Part shown: piece by piece, positions 1-18,561 of the stretch
Position numbering within the stretch: position 1 is the first letter of the stretch
Layout: every line of letters starts with the position of its first letter
Assembly: GCF_947623445.1 (NCBI RefSeq)
Contig: NC_135246.1
Span: forward strand, 14,057,856-14,121,855
DNA from: Clavelina lepadiformis
Taxonomy: Eukaryota > Chordata > Ascidiacea > Aplousobranchia > Clavelinidae
DNA length: 64,000 bases
Direction of reading: 5' to 3'
Translations under genes and position numbers: made by a program
Notes under the pieces: model-generated
Database searches by the model: none
Told to the model about the DNA's origin: nothing
Seen by the model: only the letters and a program-made list of their open reading frames with translations

Positions 1-103
1 CACAAATTTTCAATCGTAATTACTCAAAAACGTTGCGTCATAAACTGATTGGAATTTTGCAGGTTAGTAGCAAAAACATCTGGCTTCTCGTATACATTAT
101 AAT

Positions 104-453
104 CAGGGTTGCCATACCGTCCTTATTTCTAAGATTTGTCCTTATTTTAAAGGTCCGTGTATTAGAAAATATGTTTGTCCTTTTTTCTAAGAAATGTCCT
201 TATTTTCACTTTCGTCCTTATTTTTAAGGCGGAGGTGGGCACTTTTGTCCTTATTTTGGGCATTTTGTCACCTTTACGATACCATTTTGTACCAAAGAGA
301 TAACAAAATTATGAACATGCAGATAATGTCTTGTTTTTTTGTTTTTTTTTAGGAACATTGGTTGCTTTCTTTTGTTGTACACTGTTTAAGGTGGTATTCC
401 TCGTTCGTTTTCTAGTCGTCCTTATTTTTGAGTTGAGACTGATGGCAACCCTG
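104..453. mobile_element. hAT-type MITE, 350 bp
   Basis: The terminal inverted repeat CAGGGTTGCCAT (104-115) is matched by ATGGCAACCCTG (442-453). The 8-bp sequence attataat flanks both sides (96-103 and 454-461). An 8-bp target duplication with CAGGG-type ends is characteristic of hAT elements. The interior has repeated 'gtccttattt' motifs and no coding capacity, so it is a non-autonomous copy. The perfect target duplication suggests a fairly recent insertion. Confidence 0.85.
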
Positions 454-854
454 ATTATAATTGTAAAACTAAAGAATGTGCATTTAGTGTAATTTAACTA
501 TTTCTACAAGGGATACATTTCTAGATGTGTTTCTTGTTATGCCGGGCCCCCGTTCTGTGGAAAACCAGCTGACCGCGAGAAGAGAACACAATAGAAAAAG
601 TTAGTCGAGTTTGTAGTGCGCAAATGAGTAAACGAAAACGATACACTTCAATGCGGAAAAAGAGCGAAGTTATGAACTCATGACAATTTCTCAAAAATGA
701 CAAAATCCAACTTTATAAAACAAAAATGGACAGGTAGCTCAACATGTTTTAGGAAAATTCATCAAATTCCTAGTTTTTACAGCAAATAATGCAATCGTAC
801 TCCACATTTTGCTGTGACTGTGTGCAGAAGAAGCCACACCTAGTGTAAATAGCG
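454..854. other. No gene seen
   Basis: No exon, RNA gene or repeat could be supported. If copy A of EF1A is a whole gene, its exon 2 is not here and would have to lie left of the window. Confidence 0.5.
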
Positions 855-1012
855 TTAAACTAGAACAAAATTGTGTTAAAATGTCACACAAGCTGCTCCT
901 ATCCAACGCAGCAGTTGACTGTCGTGCGGTTGTATACTCTTGTTACAAAGTTAGGAAAGTTGTACATGGGGCGAAGGAAAGGGACAGAAACACCGCATGA
1001 TTTTGAACAGTA

Positions 1013-1680
1013 TATGGCAGTCGTGATAGTAAAATGTAATAATTTATAAATTGGCATTCTTAATAAGCATTGTGTGCGTCTCCAATTAGATTCAATTGAA
1101 TATTTAAACAAGTGTGTTATTCTGGGTTAAATCCGTTATTCTAACAATGTGTTTCAAGTGTTTCAAGTGTTTCAAGTAGCATTGTATTGTATCGTGTGTA
1201 ACGTAGATGGTACTTGTGATGAAAAGTGTATGACGTAGAAATGTACATGTGACGTGTTACACGTAGCATGGCAAGCAACACAGGTTTGTCGTCCATTGGT
1301 TGAATACAGCGGTATAAAAACTAAGGTGTGGTTAAAATCGCCCTTCTTGTCTCTTCTCATAGTATCAGTTTATCTTCTGGATTATTCATTAAAATTCTTA
1401 CTGAATTGAAGTTATAGCTTTATTTGAATGTGAAAGGATGATGAAAATGTTTCTGATATGACTACGGATATCTGATTATATCCGATCTGATGTGACTATA
1501 TTTCGGACAATATAACAATTAGACTTTATGATTGTTATGCTGATTTAAAGAAACAATTAGAGAAAGCAGGCGCAACGGAGTCAAAGACACAACTGTTTAG
1601 AAGTTCTAAAAGAAAAACTAAGAACATTTGGCTTTAGGCCAACCTTACAACAATCAACATCGCCATCCCCACAAGTAAAT
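1013..1680. mobile_element. Insertion of unknown class in EF1A copy A intron 1
   Basis: Flanking sequence (about 855-1012 and 1681-1951) matches intron 1 of EF1A copy B (about 6250-6410 and 6411-6676), but this block of about 670 bp is absent there, so it is an insertion. It contains a TATA-like box near 1312 and three tandem copies of gtgtttcaa (1149-1175). An old solo LTR is possible but no convincing ends were found. It appears broken and has no gene that can be called. Confidence 0.4.
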
Positions 1681-1747
1681 AATTAATTCTATGTTATTTA
1701 AAGATAAACAACAGTTAGTTACATAAATTGAAAGATTTTGCATTTTA

Positions 1748-7340
<5,593 letters not shown>

Positions 7341-8160
7341 TTTCATTTTAGTGGCAGTGGCATGAGCTTCTCTGTACAATTTGCGCGAGTTCTAGAGTAA
7401 TTAGACAGAAGTTAGTGTATTAACTACACAATACATACTTTATAGTATTACTTCATAATAAAACATACTATTAAGGCTATCCTTGGGTTTTATTGCTACT
7501 GAGAAATAATTTTCTATTACATTCAAATCCTGTCAGAATTTTTCTGGTTTTAGGCTGCTATAGGTTCCCGACCTCTGGGCTACGCTCTTGTTGGCTAAGT
7601 CTGATGCAGTATACTTTGACGTTGCACTTTTGATAAACACAGAGAGCAATGTTTGTTGTGCGATTGTACATAGCTATGCTGCGTAGACAGACATTCATGG
7701 ACAGAGCCTGAACTGTTATGGTGACCTTGAAAACACCGGTCAAATGAATGACTTCGTTTATCTGCTCGATGATGTCTCACAATTGTTGGCGACTATTGTC
7801 ATATCTCATGACCTTATTTTGCTTTCTTGCTACCTATTGTCGCATTGTTCATGATATTGCTGAAAACACGTAACGCTTTCTATCAATATACTGGCGTTGT
7901 CGAAATAAACACGTGTTGATGGTAACTTGATCGTTCATCCATTGTTGGTTGACCTTTTGTTAAGCAGTGTTTATTTTGGAATTATTGCAATAACCTCACG
8001 AGTTACAGTTGATGTTGTGAATTCTACCTAACACAAAAAGATTTTGGAATACGGTTATCGGACTATATATTCAATTGTGAACTATGTGGTGCCTTCTTGT
8101 AAAGTTAACAGATACAGGACATTGCTTACCCTTTCGCTTCATAGCGAAGCGTTACCACGT
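7341..8160. other. No gene; contains duplicated flank segment
   Basis: The part 7565-7745 is closely similar to 16430-16605 and belongs to a segmental duplication shared with the raftlin-like gene flank. The remainder shows no gene and no recognised element. Confidence 0.55.
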
Positions 8161-8164
8161 TAAG

Positions 8165-8380
8165 GTAAGGAATTGATACCCGTTTAGTAACACGAAAGCT
8201 TATAATGTTGCCAAAACACTGTTACTATAGCCTGTTTTTGGAATTTTAAATTTTCAAAAACTTTTAATCAAATACTCATGCAGTACTTTACTAAATAAGG
8301 AGGTTCTGTTGAATCCATTTTGTTTACTGCAACAATCATTTGTTTAACGCCCAGTACATAAGCAATCATTGCCATTGTCA
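8165..8380 (-). pseudogene. EF1A fragment (exon 3 end plus intron 3)
   Basis: The sequence matches about 5520-5735 of copy B, covering intron 3 and the 3' part of exon 3 (the stretch encoding [19 protein letters not shown]). Nothing else of EF1A is attached, so it is an isolated relic of a further copy, lying at the join between array DNA and the segmental duplication. Confidence 0.75.
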
Positions 8381-8399
8381 TAAGCAAGAGGCTATTGTC

Positions 8400-9578
8400 A
8401 TTTGCTCTATTGTCGCTTTTCGCTCTATTGTCATTCGTTTAATTCTCATTCGCTTTTGTTGAAGCACTTTATGAGGCTATTGTAATTCGCTCCGTCTTCA
8501 TTCTAACGCCATTTGAACTGAGTAATAAGAATTCTATTGCTACACGAATCAGGCAATGTGTTGTTGAAATTTCAAATACCATGTCACGTGGTTTGCTATC
8601 AACGCAGTACACTTCAGTTGATATTTTTCTTTTTTTTTCGTCTCCTCTGTTCAACGCTAATTATGTAATGTTTTAATGTTGTTCAATGTTTAAACTTTTC
8701 TATTTGTTTTTGTGTAGCTGTACTTTCGCACTGAGTCGGCTACCTAGGCTGTACTTACAGTAACTTAAATTTCACCATTATCAAATACAGCGTCACATAT
8801 CGTAAAAAAAACAGTATCTACTTTTTTCATTAAAGACAACCAGCAGCAAATTAACGAAAACTTTTACACAAAAACTTGGGAAGATGTGATTTGCGTCTTG
8901 GGTACATGCAATATCTTTGTTTTGTCGAAATAGCAAGTAGTAAAGCAACTTCAGCAATTCCCTCTGCAAGTCGGAATGCAGATGGATATGACATAATATG
9001 TTACACGTAAAAACCTGTTTCATTATAAATTCGGAATCTTATTATCAAACTCCAGTGCTCTTCGAACAATGACAATATTGCGTTTTAAGGTTGAAAGAAT
9101 AGCCACAATAATAACATATGCATTGAATAGGTGTTTGACATTTTCCATTTGTCATTTATCTTCCATTAAGCTATTTATAAGGTATGTATTGGGAGATATG
9201 CGAGTAAAAAACAGAAAATCAGATGGGAGTAGGAACGTTTTCGATTACAGAGCCTGAAAGAAGTGCATCTTTCTTGTTGTTCTTGCTAGGAGATGCTTCC
9301 TGCAATTCAGCAGTACTTTCCTCCTGACTAATATCGTCACCGGCATCAACCCGTTCCTGAGCTGTGCCGTGTTCATGGCTGGGCGACTGCAAGGAAGTGC
9401 TGGTTTGGGTTGAATTTTTCTCTTCAGCGACAACGGCCGGCTTCTGTGCAGAAGTCGCAGTTTCTAGTTCGGTGTTTTTCTTGGAAGGTTCCTTTTGCGT
9501 GGCTGGTCTTACTATCGCCTCTTCTTCTGTGTTCCCTACGAGCTGCTCCTCCTTAGGCTCACTAGCTTCGTTTTCGTC
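8400..9578. repeat. Segmental duplicate of the raftlin-like gene 3' end
   Basis: This block is nearly identical to about 17325-18921 except that the 320-bp hAT MITE at 17563-17882 is missing. On the minus strand 9245-9578 copies the end of the raftlin-like terminal exon, including a stop codon in a near-identical context, so it is a pseudogene fragment without upstream exons. At 9578 the match stops abruptly and EF1A array spacer begins. Confidence 0.85.
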
Positions 9579-11107
9579 ATATAACTTATATCAACTTTCG
9601 ATTCTCCATGCCGGCCAATTGTTCTTTTGTGTGTACAAATAATGGGTTATTTTGAGCGGCAATGTGGTGGATTATTGTGATGAAAAATTAGCCTATTTAT
9701 TCATTGCAGTTTTCTTGTTGCAGTCGAAGTGTTTTAGCAAACAAATGCAGGTTTTTCTGTTTTCAATAAAAGCAGTAAATTTTATCATTGTATTTTTACC
9801 CCAGGACGTTGCTTAGTGGCATTGCTTAGCATGGGCATTGTAGGTTTACCAGTGGGCATTACACATCGGTTTTTACTATCACCCTTTATTACATCCAAAA
9901 ATCTGCTGGCCCGATGTGAATGTATTAATCGAATTTTGCTGTATTAAATACTATTTTTGTCTGGTAGATACAGACTATTTATTTAAGGTATAACGCTGTG
10001 TTGTTTTTGACTGACAATTCTTATTCGATTTGACTTGTTTTTGCACTTGAACCTCACTTTAAGCGCATGCTCTTTACTCAGTTGCTCTATTGAGTTTTCT
10101 GTTATTCCTGCTCGCTAAGGCGATCGCTTCTGTTTGTAATAAGTGATGCCAAACTTTGGGAAAGTGAAAAAATTGCAAGGGATTTATGGCAGTAAAATAA
10201 ACTACCGAGATAAGTTCGGTAACATGAGCCTGAATTCAGAAATCATAGACATTATTTAGTTCATTGTAAGTACTATAACCACTTTCCATAACAAAAACGA
10301 GCAACGTCTCTGGATTCTTTAGTTAACGTCTACACACTGACCTGTTCTGCTTCCCTCTCGTATTCTGTGCCTTTTGGTTTGTATAATCGTTAGCATTAAT
10401 TCACAGTAAATTTTAGCAGAAGATATGATTATGTATAATCATTCCCTCTGTATCCGTTTGCGTGTTGTTGTCATAACAAGCATTTCTGTTGCCTCACATT
10501 ATATAACCCACCGTAAAACGTAGAGTGTTTGTTGGTTAAGAAAGTATTGGCAAACATTATAAGAATATTTACCACAATCACGTTTTCCTTTCATCCAACT
10601 GACGTCAGTTTTGGCTCAGTAAGGCATTTTGGTTAGATATATTTGTACTTAAGTTATGCTATTAACCAAAAACCAGAAACAATTGTTGTCAACTTGTGAA
10701 CGTTCAATTTTTCTATGATTTCCATGTGCTTTTCTGTATATTTCAGTTACACTTTATTGTCTACCTGCTTAGAATTGCGTCAGATTGAAATAAATATCTT
10801 GGTCTAGTTAAAGTTAAAAACGCCATGCATATAGAAGTTAAGAAGCCTGTTTACTAAAAAACCTTTACCGTGGTCACAATTGTTCCACTTGTGTAACTTA
10901 TATGATTTGCAGGCAAGTTTTTATATAAACAAATTCCATATTTTCTATATTTCGGTTCTATAAAAAGCGTCCACGACATTTCAGCACTAAAAGTGAGTAG
11001 TCGAATTATGCATCTATCGTTAAAAACTCTTTAAATCTGCATGAATATGACTACATAAGGCTACGTTTTAGGTTACAAATCAACTCAGAAGATCGATAGT
11101 TTTTCTT
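9579..11107. repeat. EF1A array intergenic unit, second copy
   Basis: It matches 2365-3895 almost throughout. It once linked the 5' flank of a now lost EF1A copy to the 3' end of copy C; the lost copy's exon 1 was cut off at the 9578 breakpoint. No gene is supported inside. Confidence 0.75.
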
Positions 11108-13358
<2,251 letters not shown>

Positions 13359-13380
13359 TTAAATAAAACAAAACTGTCCT

Positions 13381-15442
13381 ACCTGGACACAGAGATTTCA
13401 TTAAAAACATGATTACTGGAACTTCACAGGTCAAACAGAGTCAATGGCAAAAACTACGAAATTTAAAGAATTAGTTTCAGAGCTGGAGGAGGTTCAGGTT
13501 ATGCTGAAATTCTTTTTTATTCTAAGGCTGATTGCGCCATTCTGGTAGTAGCAGCAGCCGTAGGAGAATTCGAAGAAGGCATCTCCAAAAATGGACAAAC
13601 TCGAGAACATGCTCTGCTTGCTTATACACTGGGCGTTAAGCAGATGATCGTTGCAGTAAACAAAATGGATTCAACAGAACCACCTTATAGTGAAGTATTG
13701 CAGGAATATTTGATTAGGAGTTTTTGAAAATTAAAAACTACTAAAACAGGCTATAGTAACAGTGTTTTGGCAACAAAATAAGCTTTCGTGTCACTAATCG
13801 AGTATCAATTCCTTACCAAACATTATTGATTAATCACACTAAGGCTCGTTATCAAGAAATTACAAAGGAGGTTTCTAGTTTTATACAAAAAGTTGGCTAC
13901 AATCCAACATCAGTTGCATTTGTCCCTATTTCTGGTTGGCATGGAGATAACATGATGGAAGAATCCGCACAAATGTCCTGGTTTAAGGTAATTAATGTCC
14001 AATATCCCTGAAGATTTCAGTATAAGGACTTTTGCAGCACAGCAGAAAGTAGTAGTTTAACTTGCTTTTTTGAAAAGGGTTGGACCATGAATAGAAGGGA
14101 AGGTAACGCTAATGGAAAGACTTTAGTTCAAGCGCTTGATTCTATTTTACCTCCTAAAAGACTAACTGACAAGCCTTTGAGATTGCCTTTGCAAGATGTT
14201 TACAAAATTAGCGGTAATTTTATCGCCAATTTTAGGCAACCTACCTACGAAAGTTTTTCAATCTTACCAAGATTATTTATTGGTTGATGATTAGGCACGA
14301 CATCACAGCCAGTCGGACCTTTTGATTGATCCGTTTAGTTTTTGTACTAATTTAACATTTTTGATACGGAGAGTTGAATAGTTTAAAACAAAAATATTCC
14401 ACAGTGTAATTGCTATGTTATAACATTAGGAATTGGCACTGTACCGGTTGGTCGCATTGAGACTGGATTTATGAAACCAGGAATGGTTGTTCATTTTATC
14501 CCTGGTCAACTTACTGCTGAAGTTCAATCAGTTGAAATGCACCACAACACTCTCTTGCAAGCTATTTCTGGAGACAACGTTGGCTTTAAGGTGAAAGGTC
14601 TTTCAGTGAAGGATCTTAAGCGAGGAATGGTGGCCGGTGACAAAACAAATAATCCCCCGATGGAAGCAAAAAGCTTCAAAGCTCAGGTATCTTGAAATGA
14701 ACTTTTCTCAACACTATACCTATTTGTGTTACTGTTTCAAAATACATAACGGTACCTTTTAGGTCATTATTATGAATCATCCAACTCAAATACATGCAGG
14801 CTACACACCTGTGCTACATTGTCATACCGCCCATATCGCTTGCAAGGTCAGTTATGCTCATGCGTCAAGCACCGTCGTTATGTGACCATAACTGTAGACT
14901 TTTTTTTATAAATACACATACAGTTTGCAACACTTGATGAGAAACTGGACATAAGGTCTGGTAAGGTATTGGAAGAAAATCCAAAGTCTTTGAAAAATGG
15001 CGACGCTGGAATAGTCACACTGGTACCAAGCAAACCCATGTGTGTTGAGCAGTTTTCGGAGTTTCCTCCATTGGGCAAGTTCAATACAAAATAGCTAGAT
15101 AGAATATTATTTTAAAACTAATGTTTTGCTTATACTGAAACCGATTACAAGACAAAAACTACCGAAGACAATTACACGTTAAGCGTCCTAGTTAATGGAG
15201 ATCCAGAATTCGGACCTATATATATAGAGTATAGACTACAATGCTACATCATCAAAAAAATATCAACAATATCAACCAACATGATAGTGACACAATTTTA
15301 ATTTAATATATACACATATAGCAACATATATTATATTGCATATTTATTTCCAGGTCGTTTTGCCGTTCGTGATATGAAGCAAACGGTGGCAGTAGGAGTG
15401 GTCAAGAGTGTCGAAAAGGTTGAAGCAAGTGCAACAAAATAG
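13381..15442 (+). pseudogene. EF1A copy D, 5'-truncated, exons 3-9 open
   Basis: Exons (plus): partial exon 2 at 13381-13429, then 13527-13694, 13844-13987, 14078-14213, 14430-14686, 14763-14846, 14924-15074, 15354-15442. Exon 1 and the first two thirds of exon 2, with the P-loop, are missing because the inversion junction cuts through exon 2. Exons 3-9 have normal lengths and phases and no internal stop, so the break is recent or the remnant is conserved by gene conversion with other copies. The NKMD motif is present; VLDCHTAH has become VLHCHTAH. Without a P-loop it cannot be a working EF1A. Confidence 0.85.
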
Positions 15443-15543
15443 AAAAAATAACGATCTTCTGAGATGACTTGTAACCTAAAACGTAGCCTTATGTAGTCAT
15501 ATTCATGCAGATTTAAAGAGTTTTTAACGATAGTTGAATAATT

Positions 15544-15912
15544 CACCCGATTCGTTTGCTCTCCGCCCATTAAAATGGGTGGAAATGCAGTAATATTCTC
15601 CCATTCGAATGGCAGGAAGTATACCTTTCTTACTATAGAGTAAGAAATGTGCATTTGGAATGGGGAGATGTTTACTTCGGCAGAAATATCGTTTGTGAGA
15701 AACCCCGTTGCTGAAAGCAGGTCCATTTTAATGGGCGGAAAAATAGACTAATGGCGTTCACAAACCATACTTGTGCCGAAGTAAAATTCTCCCCGTTCCA
15801 AAGGCATATATCTTACTCTAGGGTTAGAAAGGCATACTTTAAACCATTACCATGGGAAGAAACTCCCGTACTCTGGACCATTTTAATGGGCGGAAAGTAG
15901 ACGAATGGGGTG
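15544..15912. mobile_element. CACCC-ended MITE inside palindrome arm
   Basis: The ends CACCCGATTCG and CGAATGGGGTG are inverted and flanked by aataatt at 15537-15543 and 15913-15919. The interior repeats 'cccattaaaatgg' and 'cttcggca' blocks in both orientations. The matching positions in EF1A copies B (near 3810) and C (near 11010) are empty, which proves insertion into copy D only. A related, inverted and truncated copy lies at about 61040-61285. No known superfamily was assigned. Confidence 0.8.
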
Positions 15913-15994
15913 AATAATTCGACTACTCACTTTTAGCGCTGAAATTTCATGAACGCTTTTTATAGAATCGAAATATAAAAAATTTGGAATTTTT

Positions 15995-16305
15995 TTTGCA
16001 GCGAAGTTCTTTTAATGTATTACTCGTACTTCCGGAAGTCATTTTGTTTATTGTAAATGTTTCAATTTGTATTGAAATAAATATAAATTTTGTTGAAAAA
16101 AGGAAATAATTACAAACAAATATTTACTTTACATATCATATACTACCTTCAACTTAAACACAATAATTCAGCACTTGCATGGTCGACAATTTACCTCCCA
16201 GTCAATTTTCATTCCGGTCAGTTGGTTGGTCAATTTACGTCACGGTCATTTGTCCCCGATTAGTTTGTTCGCGGTCAATTTCCCACAGTTAATTGTCGTG
16301 GAACC
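15995..16305. mobile_element. Mutator-like element terminal fragment
   Basis: This is closely related, in inverted orientation, to 61575-61920, with the repeated 'ggtcaatttacgtcacggtca' type motif and the terminal GTGGAACC at the right. Only one end is present. It abuts the outer end of EF1A copy D, so it may mark or have caused the palindrome boundary. Confidence 0.7.
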
Positions 16306-16429
16306 GTTACAATAACAGAAAAAGTTTTATTCGTAACAATCGTGCTAAGAAATGCCAGCTTAGATTTATCTGCGAGCCAGATGCCATCGTCAAAAGGGCT
16401 ATATCTGGCTCGCGAGCCATAATTTCCCT

Positions 16430-17324
16430 AACCTCTGGGCTAGGTTCTTGTTGGCTAAGTCTGATGCACTATAACACCTTAACGTTGCACTTCTGATAAA
16501 CACAGAGCGCAATGTTTGTTGCGCGATTGTACATAACTATGCTTCGTAGACAGACATTCATGGACAGAGCCTGAACTGTTATGGTGTCCTTGAATATGGA
16601 ACGCCAACGCCGCAAAAATAGCAAATTGTTAAGTTGTATCACAACTTTGTTAATTATGTATTATTTTCTTGATTTGTTTTGAGGGTTTTCAAACGTAATT
16701 TGATAGATTCCAAACACGAAACAACAAGCCAAACGTCAAAACCGGCATTTAAACGTTCTTTTCTGTGATTGCCGTTGCACGATTCATGTGCCAATTTTTA
16801 AAATGGTTTTGCAAACATTTACAATTACACCACAGTTTTATAAACTTGATTTTTTTAAATCAAACCACGACATTGTGGGTCAGATATAACAAATATACAT
16901 GATTCGATGAATGTACGTGACTTACCGAATGTACATGATTCCGGTAACTGTACACATGATTTGCCAAAAGTAGGCTACATGATTGATCAAATGTATACGG
17001 TTCGTTGTTAGAGTGCGCCAGGTGTACAAAAATGTTTTTGACGTCATAAATCGTTTTTCACTTGGCAATAAGCAAAGTCATTTGACAGAAGACAAAGATT
17101 TGTGCCCATCTTTGGAGGCAGGCAGGCGGAAAGTTATCCTGTACCGTCAGTGAGAAATGCTTTGCGATCAGGCATAAGAGTAGGCTTACGAAGAATAGAA
17201 TGTTTCTTTAGAAGTTATTTCAACACTAAACGCATTAGGTTATTTTTCTGTTTGAAATGTGACTATTCAGCAGAGCCAGATAAGGTACCGGTATGAATGT
17301 CTGCAGCCTACGTAAGTGCATTCG
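16430..17324. other. Duplicated flank segment, then no gene
   Basis: The part 16430-16605 matches 7565-7745. From 16606 to 17324 no gene or recognised element is seen. Confidence 0.5.
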
Positions 17325-17467
17325 CTCTATTGTCGCTGTTTGCTCTATTCTCATTTGCTATTGGTGAAGCACTGCATGAGGCTATTGTTATTCGCGCTAT
17401 TGTCGCTGTTTGCTCTATTGTCATTCGCTATTGGTGAAGCACTGTATGAGGCTATTGTCATACGCTC
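17325..17467. repeat. Two tandem units of about 71 bp
   Basis: Two neighbouring units share the order ctattgtcgctgtttgctc, then ctattggtgaagcactg, then atgaggctattgt. The duplicate at 8400-8480 has only one longer, more diverged unit, so the tandem arose or was lost after the segmental duplication. Confidence 0.7.
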
Positions 17468-17562
17468 TGTCTTCATTCTAACGCCAGTTGAACTGAATAA
17501 TAAGAATTCTATTGCTACATTAGGCAAATGTAGGCAATAACAACAACATTTACAATTTATTG

Positions 17563-17882
17563 CAGTGATTCCCAAACTGTGTGCCGCGGCACACTAGTGT
17601 GCCGCCACAGATGCTCAGGTGTGCTGCGAATCTTTTTGGAATTTTGGAAAAGAACTGTATAAATATTTAAAAAAGGGCATGCAGACAAGCATATGCGACT
17701 TAAAAGCTTTCTAGCTGCTTCAATAGCTGAGAAATAAGCATATGTGACGATGAAACCAATTATAGCATTGTCGATAGAGTAGGGTAATTTTTTAAAGCAA
17801 CATTTCTTCTCTTGTAAGTGTGCCGCGAGCGTTTTCTAATTTTTCTAGTGTGCCACAAGCTGAAAAAGTTTGGGAACCACTG
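17563..17882. mobile_element. hAT-type MITE, 320 bp
   Basis: It starts CAGTGATTCCCAAACT and ends AGTTTGGGAACCACTG. The 8-bp atttattg occurs at 17555-17562 and 17883-17890. The ends carry the gtgtgccgcggcacac type palindrome common in animal hAT MITEs. The paralogous locus near 8545 lacks it. It has no coding capacity. Confidence 0.9.
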
Positions 17883-18561
17883 ATTTATTGGGTAATGTGG
17901 CAAGGTGTTGTTAAAATTTCAAACACCATGTCACGTGGTTTGCTATCAACGCAGTACACGTCAGTTGATATTTCTCATACTTTGTCACCATCTCTGTTCA
18001 ACGTTATTTATGTAAGTGTTGTTTCATGTTGTTCAATGTTTAAACTTTTGCATTCATTTTTGTCTAGCTGTACTTTCACATTGAGTAGGCTACCTAGGCT
18101 GTACTTACAGTAGCTTAAATTCCACCATTATGAAATATAGCGTCACATATCGTAATAAACAGTATCTACTTTTTTCATTAAAGACAACCAGCAGCAAATT
18201 AAGGAAAGCGTTTACACAAAATCTTGGGAAGATGTGATTTGCGTCTTGGCTACATGCAGTATCTTTGTTTTGTCGAAATAGCAAGTAGTAAAGCAACTTC
18301 AGCAATTCCCTCTACAAGTCGGAATGCAGATGGATATGACATAATATGTTACACGTAAAACCTTGTTTCATTATAAATTCGGAATCTTATTATCAAACTC
18401 CAGTGCTCTTCGAACAATACCAATATTGCGTTTTAAGGTTGAAAGAATAGCCACAATAATAACATGTACATTGAATAGGTATTTGACATTTGTCATTTAT
18501 CTTCCATTAAGCTATTTATAAGGTATGTATTGGGAGATATGCGAGTAAAAAAAACAGAAAA

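Noticed and set aside
15331-15726. 131-codon minus-strand ORF over EF1A copy D
   Set aside because: It runs antisense through exon 9 and into the CACCC-ended element; a shadow frame.
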